Shown here: in pieces, positions 1 to 6,043 of the stretch
Position numbering within the stretch: the first letter of the stretch is position 1
Layout of the letters: each line of letters begins with the position of its first letter
Source: an uncultured Campylobacter sp.
GTDB taxonomy: Bacteria > Campylobacterota > Campylobacteria > Campylobacterales > Campylobacteraceae
Assembly: GCF_938018145.1 (NCBI RefSeq)
Contig: NZ_CALIII010000269.1
Coordinates: forward strand, 1 to 7,895
Length of the DNA stretch: 7,895 nt
Reading direction: 5' to 3'
Notes under the pieces: model-generated
Database searches by the model: none
What the model was told of the DNA's origin: nothing
The model's input: the letters and a program-made list of their open reading frames with translations, nothing else
Program-made: the position numbers and the translations under genes

Positions 1-2
1 TT

Positions 3-176
3 CACTTGCACGGCTGCGATCACAGCCTAAAACTCACCGAGCAAATTCTTTCAAATTTGGATGTAAAAGACATTTTGAGCGTGCTTGCGTGGCTTAAAGA
101 GCAGGGCAGATACTGTGACTGCGAAGTGATGATGAACGTTGAGCAGAAATTTGAGTATTTGGATGAAAGTCTATAA
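3..176 (+). CDS. DUF2695-like protein, C-terminal part (5' end outside window)
   Basis: This is the last 57 codons of a plus-strand gene, open from the window edge (codon phase starts at base 3) to a TAA at 174-176. The visible peptide begins HLHGCDHSLKLTEQIL, contains LKEQGRYCDCEVMMNV and ends YLDESL. The pair of signatures, a GCDHSL-type motif followed about 30 residues later by YCDCEV, is what I associate with the DUF2695 family, whose function is unknown. The clustered Cys and His residues (C and H in GCDH, then CDC) could bind a metal, but that is inference. The gene runs towards the minus-strand operon, and the two converge on the spacer that follows. No strong terminator sits directly after the stop. 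The family call rests on motif memory only; that this is a real coding end is well supported by amino-acid composition and the conserved-looking cysteines. Confidence 0.7.
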   Translation, partial: HLHGCDHSLKLTEQILSNLDVKDILSVLAWLKEQGRYCDCEVMMNVEQKFEYLDESL

Positions 177-179
177 ATT

Positions 180-329
180 TTATTCGCTTGCAAAATGCCC
201 AAAATTAGTATTTAAAAAACTCACTTTTGCAGTTCTTGCCACAAATATCCTCTTAAAATCAGTTAAAACTCCTGCGTTGTCTTCCGTAGTCCAGTGGTTT
301 TCTATCCAAACGATCGCGCGCAGCTTCAT
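180..329 (-). CDS. possible small ORF or gene remnant, 49 codons
   Basis: On the minus strand an ATG at 327-329 opens a 49-residue frame ending in TAA at 180-182, four bases from the stop of the converging DUF2695-like gene. It begins MKLRAIVWIENHWTTEDNAG and continues VLTDFKRIFVARTAKVSF, which has a more protein-like composition than a random AT-rich frame. The same frame is open upstream to base 380 (66 sense codons in all), where a TGA at 381-383 interrupts it. Further upstream it continues with several more stops, including TAA at 477-479 after a peptide ending LYRTLW. The ribosome binding site is poor: GAGGA sits about 15 bases before the ATG. I recognise no family. It may be a decayed gene, a very small gene or chance. 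Confidence 0.25.
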   Translation of the reverse strand: MKLRAIVWIENHWTTEDNAGVLTDFKRIFVARTAKVSFLNTNFGHFASE

Positions 330-404
330 GTAAATTTTGCAAAATCCTCTGTATTCTCCGGCGTTGTTTTTGCATTCATGTCACCATATATAAAGCCGTT
401 ATTT

Positions 405-422
405 ACGGCCAATGCCGTTTTT
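405..422 (+). terminator. weak hairpin plus T run, possible terminator
   Basis: ACGGC (405-409) and GCCGT (414-418) can pair around a CAAT loop, and the T run 418-422 follows in the plus direction. A second GCCGT at 395-399 could instead pair with the same ACGGC, so two hairpins compete. It lies about 230 bp after the DUF2695-like stop codon. The stem is only 5 bp, so the call is weak. Confidence 0.25.
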
Positions 423-590
423 CAAATTTTATTTTCGTCGTTTTAGTTTTCTCAAATAATTTTTTGGTGCAAATTTTTACCAAAGCGTGCGGTAAAGGTT
501 TTTATCGGCACAGCTTTTAATCTTGCCTAGACGGCTTAAATTTTAACGCTGAAAAATTTGAGATGAAAGGGAGAGTCAAATTTGGCAGAA

Positions 591-641
591 GTGAAAAATT
601 CCAAATTTGACGCCGCAAATTTACTCGCCGCGTCAAATTTG
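591..641 (-). terminator. intrinsic terminator of the aspB operon
   Basis: A perfect 12-bp inverted repeat, CAAATTTGACGC at 602-613 and GCGTCAAATTTG at 630-641, encloses a 16-base loop. After one mismatch the stem can gain two more pairs (615-628 and 616-627). Read on the minus strand it starts 13 bases past the aspB stop codon and is followed by GAATTTTTC, giving a run of five U residues. Position, stem length and U run fit Rho-independent termination of the seven-gene minus-strand operon. The arms are AT-rich at the base and GC-rich near the loop, and consist of the CAAATTTG palindrome common in this sequence. Confidence 0.7.
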
Positions 642-654
642 AGTCAAATTTATA

Positions 655-1824
655 CTATTTTTTATAGCTTTTTACAAATTCACCGATCCTTACGATACCT
701 TTTCTGATACTTTCTAAATCGGTCGCAAAAGAAAGCCTAAAGTATCCGTCCATACCAAATCCAACGCCCGGCACCACGGCAACTTTCGCCTTTTCTAGCA
801 GCTCTTTGCAAAATTTCATACTATCGGGCTCAACGGCAGAGCAGTTGATAAAAAGATAAAACGCGCCGTCAGGCTTAAGCACGCTAAGTCCCGGTATAGC
901 ATTTATCATCTCAACGCCCAGGTCGCGGCGCTTTTTAAACTCGCCCTTCATATACGCGATATCCTCGTCGGCTTTGCCGAGCAGCGCAGGGATGGCGCCC
1001 GCTTGCGTTAGGGAGTTTATGTTGCTCGTGCTTTGGCTTTGTAGCTTGTTTACCGCGGCGTTTAGCTCCTTAAACGGGCTAGCCATGTAGCCAAATCTCC
1101 AGCCAGGCATCGCGCCGCATTTGCTTAGGCCGTTTATCGTGATCGTGCGGTTAAACATATCCTCGCTCACCGCCGCAGTCGCGACAAATTCGCCCTCGTA
1201 GTTTAGCTTTTCGTACATTTCGTCGCTAGCTACGATGATTTTCGTGCCTTTTAGCACTTCGCCCAGCGCCTCTAGCTCTTTGCGGCTATATATCGCGCCC
1301 GTCGGGTTGCAAGGGCTGTTTAACACTAAAATTTTAGTTCTAGGAGTGATCGCCGCTTTTAGCTGCTCGGGAGTGATTTTAAAGCCGGTCTTTTCGCTAG
1401 TTTCGATAAAAACGGGCTTGCCGCCGCTAAATTTGACCATCTCCGGGTAGCTCACCCAGTATGGGCTTGGTACGATGACCTCGTCGCCCTCGTCGATTAG
1501 TGCCTGAAATACGTTAAAAAGCGAGTGCTTGGCGCCGACGTTGGTGATGATTTGATTTGGCGCGTAGTTTAGGCCGTTGTCGCGCTTTAGCTTTGCGGCG
1601 ACCGCTTCTCTCACCTCGGGCGTACCCGCTACGGCGGTGTACTTGCCGCAGCCCCTATCTAGAGCGGATTTTACCTCGTTTTTGATGATCTCGGGCGTGT
1701 CAAAGTCCGGTTCGCCCGCACCGAAGCTGATCACGTCCTCGCCGCGGGCTTTCATCTCTTTTGCCTTGGTGCTGATTTCGATGGTTAGGCTCTCGCCTAG
1801 CACCTGAACTCTTTTTGATAGCAT
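655..1824 (-). CDS. aspB: aspartate aminotransferase (class I, PLP-dependent)
   Basis: The 389-residue product is a cytosolic fold-type I aminotransferase that interconverts aspartate plus 2-oxoglutarate with oxaloacetate plus glutamate. Visible landmarks are FGAGEPDFDTP (34-44), the KYTAVAG segment with Tyr62, the SPCNPTG motif (170-176) with Asn173, Asp201 in ASDEMYEKL for the pyridine nitrogen, the PLP lysine Lys235 in NGLSKCGAMPGWRFGY, Arg243 near the phosphate, and Arg363 in YFRLSFA for the substrate carboxylate. Length and motifs fit the subgroup of AspB enzymes from Campylobacter and thermophiles rather than E. coli AspC. The ATG at 1822-1824 follows AAGGAG with 5-base spacing. It is the last gene of the operon, 20 bp after speA, with a terminator just downstream. 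In C. jejuni cysE lies between these two genes; here it does not. A related prephenate or other specificity cannot be excluded from sequence. Confidence 0.92.
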   Translation of the reverse strand: MLSKRVQVLGESLTIEISTKAKEMKARGEDVISFGAGEPDFDTPEIIKNEVKSALDRGCGKYTAVAGTPEVREAVAAKLKRDNGLNYAPNQIITNVGAKHSLFNVFQALIDEGDEVIVPSPYWVSYPEMVKFSGGKPVFIETSEKTGFKITPEQLKAAITPRTKILVLNSPCNPTGAIYSRKELEALGEVLKGTKIIVASDEMYEKLNYEGEFVATAAVSEDMFNRTITINGLSKCGAMPGWRFGYMASPFKELNAAVNKLQSQSTSNINSLTQAGAIPALLGKADEDIAYMKGEFKKRRDLGVEMINAIPGLSVLKPDGAFYLFINCSAVEPDSMKFCKELLEKAKVAVVPGVGFGMDGYFRLSFATDLESIRKGIVRIGEFVKSYKK

Positions 1825-1844
1825 TTTTACTCCTTTTTGTAAAT

Positions 1845-3680
1845 TTAAGATATAGTTTTTAGATAGCCGTTATCGTTTAAAAACAGATACATTTCGCCTA
1901 AAATTTGCTTGCGCTGCGAGTCGGTTACGAGCTTTGACTTTTCGATACGCTCGTTTAGGATGTCCTGGATCTCGTAGATGTCGTAGTCTAGATCCTCCAT
2001 GATATCAAGGATAGATTGGCTTTCTAGCAGGTGCGAAACCTTAAATCCCTCTGCGTCTATCTCGATGGTGGCTTCGGTCGGGTGGGTAAAGAGATTGTGT
2101 TTCATACCCAGCACCTCCTGATACGCTCCGACTAGGAAAAATCCTAAAAAGTACTCTTCCTTTTCCACGTCCACGTCGTGCAAAAACAGAGGATTTTCCT
2201 CGTCGTCAAAGCCTATCTCGCCGTCGCTATCGCAGGTGATGTCCCACAGCGACGCCGAGCGGGTAGGGCGCACGTCTAGGCGGTCAAGCGGCATGATAGG
2301 GAAATTTTGCTTTAAACCCCAAAAATCAGGCAACGACTGAAATAGCGAGAAGTTTACGAGATAGCGCTCTTGAGCTTCCTCTTGCAGCTTTAAAAGCTCG
2401 GCATTGTGCTGTTTGGTGCCTAGGATCTTAGCCGCTTTTTTGATAATTAGGTGGGTTAAAATTTCAGCATTCGAGCGGTCTTGCAGATCGACGTAACCCA
2501 GATCAAACAGCGTCAGGATACTCTCCATATGATCGATGCTATCGTGCAGATACTCTATCGCATTTGACGGTTTTATCGTGCTTAGCAGGTCGTTTAGCTC
2601 GGTGATTAGCTGAGGATTTTTCTTTTTTAGTACGAGCTTTTCCTCGGTGTAGTCCTGGCTAAAGAGCTCCAAAACCGGAGCAACCAGCACAGCGTGCGAA
2701 GCCGAGACGAAGCGGCCGCTCTCGATAAAGATATCAGGCTCCACCTCGTTTCGCTGCGTCGCCATCGTCTTTAGCAGATAGACCACGTCGTTGGCGTATT
2801 CGCTAAGCGTATAGTTTCGGCTCGAGTTTTCCTTAAACTGCGAGTACTCTATGGCTAGGCCGCCGCCTAAATTTATGGCTTTTAGGTTTTTCGCGCCCAT
2901 TTTTCGCAGCTCGGCGTAGATGTTTCCTGCTTCGATTAGAGCCTTTTTTAGCGGGTGGATTTCGGTGATTTGCGAACCGATATGAAAGTGGATCATATTA
3001 AAGCGATCGAGCAAATTTGCCTCTTTTAGCAAATTTACCGCTTCGATTAGCTCGGTTGCCGTTAGGCCAAATTTGGAGTTTATGCCGCCGCTTTTAGCCC
3101 AAACGCCGGATCCCGAGCTATGCAGCCTGATACGCAGGCCGATGTTTGGCTTTGGCGCGAAACGCTCTTTTGCGATCGCGATGATAGCCTCAAGCTCGTT
3201 TAGTCCCTCGATCGTTAGCGTGATGTTGTGTCCCATTTCGGCCGCGATAAAGCCGATGTTTATCATCTCTTTATCTTTAAAGCCGTTTACGGTGATCGGC
3301 GCGCCTTCGTTGTTATACGCCATCACTAGTAGCAGCTCGGCCTTTGAGCCGGCCTCCAGCCCGTAGCCGTACTTTTGGCCGTGACGGACTAGATTTTTCA
3401 CAAAGCCCGGATATTGGTTTACTTTTAGCGGATAGACGGCGTTAAAGCTACCTTTGTAGCCAAATTCGTTTTTCGCGTTCTCAAAGCTTTTGTAAATTTG
3501 CGAAATTTGCTTGTGTATGAGGTGAGGGAAGCGCAGCAGCAGCGGGCCTCGGTAGCCTTCGCTCCTGATGCTTTTTACGATGTCGATGATGGCGGGTTTT
3601 GAGCCGGTATTGACGCAAATTTTACCGTTTTCGACGATGAAGTTATTATTTCCCCATAAATTTAAACCGTAATCATACAT
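1845..3680 (-). CDS. speA: biosynthetic arginine decarboxylase
   Basis: The 611-residue product is a PLP-dependent fold-type III (alanine racemase-like) decarboxylase that converts arginine to agmatine plus CO2, the first step towards putrescine and spermidine. The barrel domain carries the PLP lysine Lys86 in AVYPLKVNQ, the GLEAGSKAEL segment (107-116), HFHIGSQ (231-237), the phosphate loop LGGGLAIEY (271-279) and ESGR (320-323). A helical region spans roughly 340-450. The C-terminal beta domain has CDSDGEIG (483-490) with the expected active-site Cys-Asp, then GAYQEVLG (518-525). Length is slightly below the E. coli enzyme, as usual for this group. The start is well placed: ATG overlaps the hisS stop in ATGTATGA, with AAGGA seven bases upstream, so translation is probably coupled to hisS. 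In C. jejuni, agmatine is known to proceed through agmatine deiminase and N-carbamoylputrescine amidase; neither gene is in this window. Confidence 0.96.
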   Translation of the reverse strand: MYDYGLNLWGNNNFIVENGKICVNTGSKPAIIDIVKSIRSEGYRGPLLLRFPHLIHKQISQIYKSFENAKNEFGYKGSFNAVYPLKVNQYPGFVKNLVRHGQKYGYGLEAGSKAELLLVMAYNNEGAPITVNGFKDKEMINIGFIAAEMGHNITLTIEGLNELEAIIAIAKERFAPKPNIGLRIRLHSSGSGVWAKSGGINSKFGLTATELIEAVNLLKEANLLDRFNMIHFHIGSQITEIHPLKKALIEAGNIYAELRKMGAKNLKAINLGGGLAIEYSQFKENSSRNYTLSEYANDVVYLLKTMATQRNEVEPDIFIESGRFVSASHAVLVAPVLELFSQDYTEEKLVLKKKNPQLITELNDLLSTIKPSNAIEYLHDSIDHMESILTLFDLGYVDLQDRSNAEILTHLIIKKAAKILGTKQHNAELLKLQEEAQERYLVNFSLFQSLPDFWGLKQNFPIMPLDRLDVRPTRSASLWDITCDSDGEIGFDDEENPLFLHDVDVEKEEYFLGFFLVGAYQEVLGMKHNLFTHPTEATIEIDAEGFKVSHLLESQSILDIMEDLDYDIYEIQDILNERIEKSKLVTDSQRKQILGEMYLFLNDNGYLKTIS

Positions 3681-4920
3681 TTAAAATCCTTTTAAGTTCC
3701 GCCTCCAGATCCGCCAAATCAAGCGTTTTTTCAGCCTTTTCGCTTAGATCTTTTAGCCAAATTTTACCCGATTTTAGCTCGTCCTCTCCGACGCAAAGGC
3801 AAATCCTAGCATTAGCGTTATCTGCGGCGTTTAGGTGCTTTTGTAGTTTTTTAGGCTCGTAGCTCACGAGAACCGGGAGGCTTTTTCTTAAATTTATCGC
3901 TATTTTATAGATAGCGTCTAGCCCATCGACATCCATCGCGCCGATATATACGCCGCTCCTTTTACTCTCGCTCTCGCGGCCGCCTAGGATTTCCATTATG
4001 CGCTCGATACCCATCGCAAAGCCAACGCCGTAGCTAGCCTTGCCGCCTAGGTACTCGACCAGCCTGTCGTAGCGTCCGCCGCCCGCGACGGCGCTTTGTG
4101 CGCCGATCTCGTTTGAAACGAACTCAAACGCCGTTTTGCAGTAATAATCAAGCCCGCGCACGAGTTTTGGATCTATCTCAAACTCCACGCCGTTGCCGCT
4201 TAAAATTTCTTGCAGCTTTTTAAACTCGCCTGCGCATTCGTCGTTTAGGCTACCGATTATCAGCGGCGCGTTTTCGTAGATTTTTTGACAGCTTTCCACC
4301 TTGCAGTCTAGCACGCGGATAGGGTTTGTTAGCTTTCTGCGCTTGCAGTCCTCGCAAATTTGACCCTCATGCTCGTCTAAAAATTTAACTAGCTTTTCGC
4401 GGTAGGCGCCCATGCTGGCAGCATCTCCGAGCGAATTTATAAGTAGCTTAGTTTTGATACCCAGGCGCGAAAATATTTCGTTTATCATCAAGATAACGCT
4501 CGCGTCCTCATAAACGCTAGGCTCACCAAAGCACTCACAGCCAAACTGATGAAACTCGCGCAAGCGTCCTTTTTGCGGACGCTCGTAGCGAAACATCGAA
4601 CCGTGGTAAAAGTACCGTCTCACGCCGCCCGCGCGGTCAAATTTAGCCTCGATAAAGGCGCGCACGACTCCGGCTGTACCCTCCGGACGCAGGCAAACGT
4701 CGTTGCCGCCCTTGTCCTCAAACTGATACATCTCCTTGCCCACGATGTCGCTGCTCTCCCCGACGCTGCGGCGAAAAAGCGCCGTTTGCTCTAGGTGCGG
4801 AGCTAGCACGAACTCGTATCCGTAGTTTTTCGCGACCTCTTCGCAGATCTTGATTATCCTCTCGTAAAGTCCCGACTGGGGCGGCAAAACGTCCTTCATC
4901 CCCCTTAATGCGCTAATCAT
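3673..4920 (-). CDS. hisS: histidyl-tRNA synthetase
   Basis: The 415-residue class II aminoacyl-tRNA synthetase charges tRNA-His with histidine using ATP in the cytosol. The N-terminal GMKDVLPP (7-14) is typical of bacterial HisRS. The catalytic core shows RPEGT (78-82), motif 2 with FRYERPQKGRLREFHQFG (110-127), the histidine-specific LVRGLDYY (253-260) and GGGRYD (280-285), and motif 3 GVGFAMGIERI (298-308). A CxxC pair (189, 192) followed by LDC (206) and C211 lies in the insertion domain, an arrangement common in many bacterial HisRS. The C-terminal anticodon-binding domain runs from about 322 to the end. ATG overlaps the tmk stop by 8 bp (ATGATTAG), with AAGGAG seven bases upstream. The stop in turn overlaps the speA start by 8 bp, so three successive genes are linked by overlaps. 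The protein is complete. Confidence 0.97.
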   Translation of the reverse strand: MISALRGMKDVLPPQSGLYERIIKICEEVAKNYGYEFVLAPHLEQTALFRRSVGESSDIVGKEMYQFEDKGGNDVCLRPEGTAGVVRAFIEAKFDRAGGVRRYFYHGSMFRYERPQKGRLREFHQFGCECFGEPSVYEDASVILMINEIFSRLGIKTKLLINSLGDAASMGAYREKLVKFLDEHEGQICEDCKRRKLTNPIRVLDCKVESCQKIYENAPLIIGSLNDECAGEFKKLQEILSGNGVEFEIDPKLVRGLDYYCKTAFEFVSNEIGAQSAVAGGGRYDRLVEYLGGKASYGVGFAMGIERIMEILGGRESESKRSGVYIGAMDVDGLDAIYKIAINLRKSLPVLVSYEPKKLQKHLNAADNANARICLCVGEDELKSGKIWLKDLSEKAEKTLDLADLEAELKRILNV

Positions 4921-5491
4921 TTATAAACTCCTTTATCAAATTCGTTATTTTTTCTTCGTCCCAGGCGGCGCCTATTGTGACGTAGCAGACGTCTAGTTTT
5001 TGCAAAATTTCCTCCATCGCGTCCTGCACTTTTAGCAGATAATCAAATCCGCGAGCCTCTATGCCGTCCATCTGCGCGCGCGAGCATAGGCGCGATCTTA
5101 GCGTGCTTTCGTCCGCTTTAAAAAATACTATTTTTTGCGGAAAATTTCCTTGCAGGGCGAATTTGTTTAAATTTAAAAGCTCCTCAAAGCTAAAATTTCC
5201 GCCCGCCAACGCGTAAGCCATACCGGAGACAAAGCCCCTGTCGCTTAAAATCATCTTGTCTAAGTTGGGTTTTATTATTTTACCGAAATGCTCGGCTCTA
5301 TCGGCCAAAAATAGCAAAATTTCGGCCCTTTTATCCAGGTCGTTTTCTTTTAGTAAAATCTCGCGCAAATTTTCGCCAAGCTTCGTGCCGCCGGGCTCTT
5401 TGGTCACGATCGCTTGCGGGTAAGCCGCCGCCAGCCGCGCTATCTGCGTGCTTTTGCCCGCGCCGTCGATACCTTCAAATAAAATATACAA
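4913..5491 (-). CDS. tmk: thymidylate kinase (dTMP kinase), TTG start
   Basis: The 192-residue product phosphorylates dTMP to dTDP with ATP, an essential step of dTTP synthesis. Motifs are the P-loop GIDGAGKST (7-15), KEPGGT (31-36) for dTMP binding, LADRAEH (62-68), SDRGF (83-87) and a LID segment with arginines at about 132-147 (RSRLCSRAQMDGIEAR). A basic residue directly after the P-loop glycines other than Lys13 is absent, so the LID arginines probably supply the catalytic positive charge, as in the E. coli-type class; this is inference. The first codon is TTG at 5489-5491, preceded by AAAGG six bases away inside the end of coaD. The next residues YILFEGIDG match the family N-terminus exactly where Met should be, so TTG is very likely the true start. 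Only 2 bp separate it from the coaD stop. Confidence 0.95.
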   Translation of the reverse strand: MYILFEGIDGAGKSTQIARLAAAYPQAIVTKEPGGTKLGENLREILLKENDLDKRAEILLFLADRAEHFGKIIKPNLDKMILSDRGFVSGMAYALAGGNFSFEELLNLNKFALQGNFPQKIVFFKADESTLRSRLCSRAQMDGIEARGFDYLLKVQDAMEEILQKLDVCYVTIGAAWDEEKITNLIKEFIND

Positions 5492-5493
5492 AT

Positions 5494-5961
5494 TTAGCCT
5501 TTCAAAGTTTCTAAAATTTCGCCCGGAACCAGCTTGCTAACGTCGCCGTCGTGGCTAAGAACGGAGCGCACGATCGAGCTTGAGATAAAGGCGTTTTTGA
5601 GGCTCGGCATCAGATAGACGGTCTCAAGTTCCTCCCAAAGCGTGGCGTTTGCGTAGCCGATTTGCAGCTCGTACTCAAAGTCGCTGACCGCGCGAAGTCC
5701 GCGGATCACGACGTTTACGCCGCAATTTTTAGCAAAATCAACGAGCAGGTTATCAAAGCCCACGACCTCGACGTTTTTTAGATCCGTCGTTGAGATTTTT
5801 ACCATTTCTACCCGTCTAGCCAAGCTAAAATATGGCTGCTTGCTCTCGCTAGCCGCAACCGCGACGATGACTTTATCGAAAATTTTAGCCGCGCGTTTGA
5901 TGACGTCCAGATGGCCGTTTGTGACCGGATCGAAGGTACCGGGATAGATACAAGCTTTCAT
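5494..5961 (-). CDS. coaD: phosphopantetheine adenylyltransferase
   Basis: The 155-residue product joins 4'-phosphopantetheine and ATP to give dephospho-CoA, the penultimate step of coenzyme A synthesis, and normally acts as a hexamer in the cytosol. The nucleotidyltransferase signature TNGH (14-17, the HxGH-type motif in its usual T/HxGH form) follows YPGTFDPVT. Lys41, [14 protein letters not shown] (85-98) and ISSSIVR (126-132) are the other family motifs, and length is typical. The ATG at 5959-5961 follows AAAGG six bases upstream. It is the first gene after the only sizeable gap in the operon (82 bp after ubiX), so it could have its own promoter. Coupling to tmk downstream is tight, with a 2-bp gap. 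Nothing unusual is seen in the protein. Confidence 0.97.
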   Translation of the reverse strand: MKACIYPGTFDPVTNGHLDVIKRAAKIFDKVIVAVAASESKQPYFSLARRVEMVKISTTDLKNVEVVGFDNLLVDFAKNCGVNVVIRGLRAVSDFEYELQIGYANATLWEELETVYLMPSLKNAFISSSIVRSVLSHDGDVSKLVPGEILETLKG

Positions 5962-5995
5962 TTTTCGCCTTTAAATTTTAAAGGATGATTTTACT

Positions 5996-6001
5996 ATTTT
6001 A
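5996..6001 (-). promoter_or_regulatory. possible -10 element before coaD
   Basis: In the 82-bp ubiX-coaD gap the minus strand reads CATAAAATAG, containing TAAAAT, about 35 bases before the coaD ATG. The DNA before it is T-rich, as often seen in Campylobacter sigma-70 promoters, which lack a strong -35 box. No clear terminator hairpin follows ubiX. This is one plausible internal promoter, supported only by composition and position. Confidence 0.25.
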
Positions 6002-6043
6002 TGCCTAAAACAGGACTTTATCTTGCGGCTAGCGCAGCTGTTT

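Larger units (their letters stand above)
177..654. other. AT-rich spacer between convergent transcription units
   Basis: About 480 bp separate the DUF2695-like gene from the end of aspB. The spacer holds a possible small minus-strand reading frame (180-329), a short plus-strand hairpin with a T run (405-422) and the aspB terminator (591-641). AAATTT recurs throughout, for example near 332, 424, 471, 539, 556, 578, 603, 617, 635 and 646. An exact 11-bp direct repeat, GAGTCAAATTT, occurs at 573-583 and 641-651, flanking the terminator. I see no RNA gene, insertion sequence or further gene I can support. Confidence 0.7.

Noticed and set aside
139..333. 64-codon plus-strand reading frame overlapping the end of the DUF2695-like gene
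   Set aside because: It starts inside that gene in another frame, has no ribosome binding site of note, and competes with a more protein-like minus-strand frame.
1235..1807. Plus-strand reading frames of 71 and 76 codons opposite aspB
   Set aside because: They are antisense shadows of the conserved aminotransferase, created by its codon usage, with no recognisable motifs.
3073..3366. 97-codon plus-strand reading frame opposite speA
   Set aside because: It is antisense to the conserved barrel domain of arginine decarboxylase and has no independent evidence.
4549..4794. 81-codon plus-strand reading frame opposite hisS
   Set aside because: It is antisense to motif 2 of histidyl-tRNA synthetase; conservation there explains its openness.
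5962..6043. Terminator hairpin after ubiX
   Set aside because: The GCGGCTAGCGC region gives at best a 4-bp stem with no U run, so I do not call termination between ubiX and coaD.
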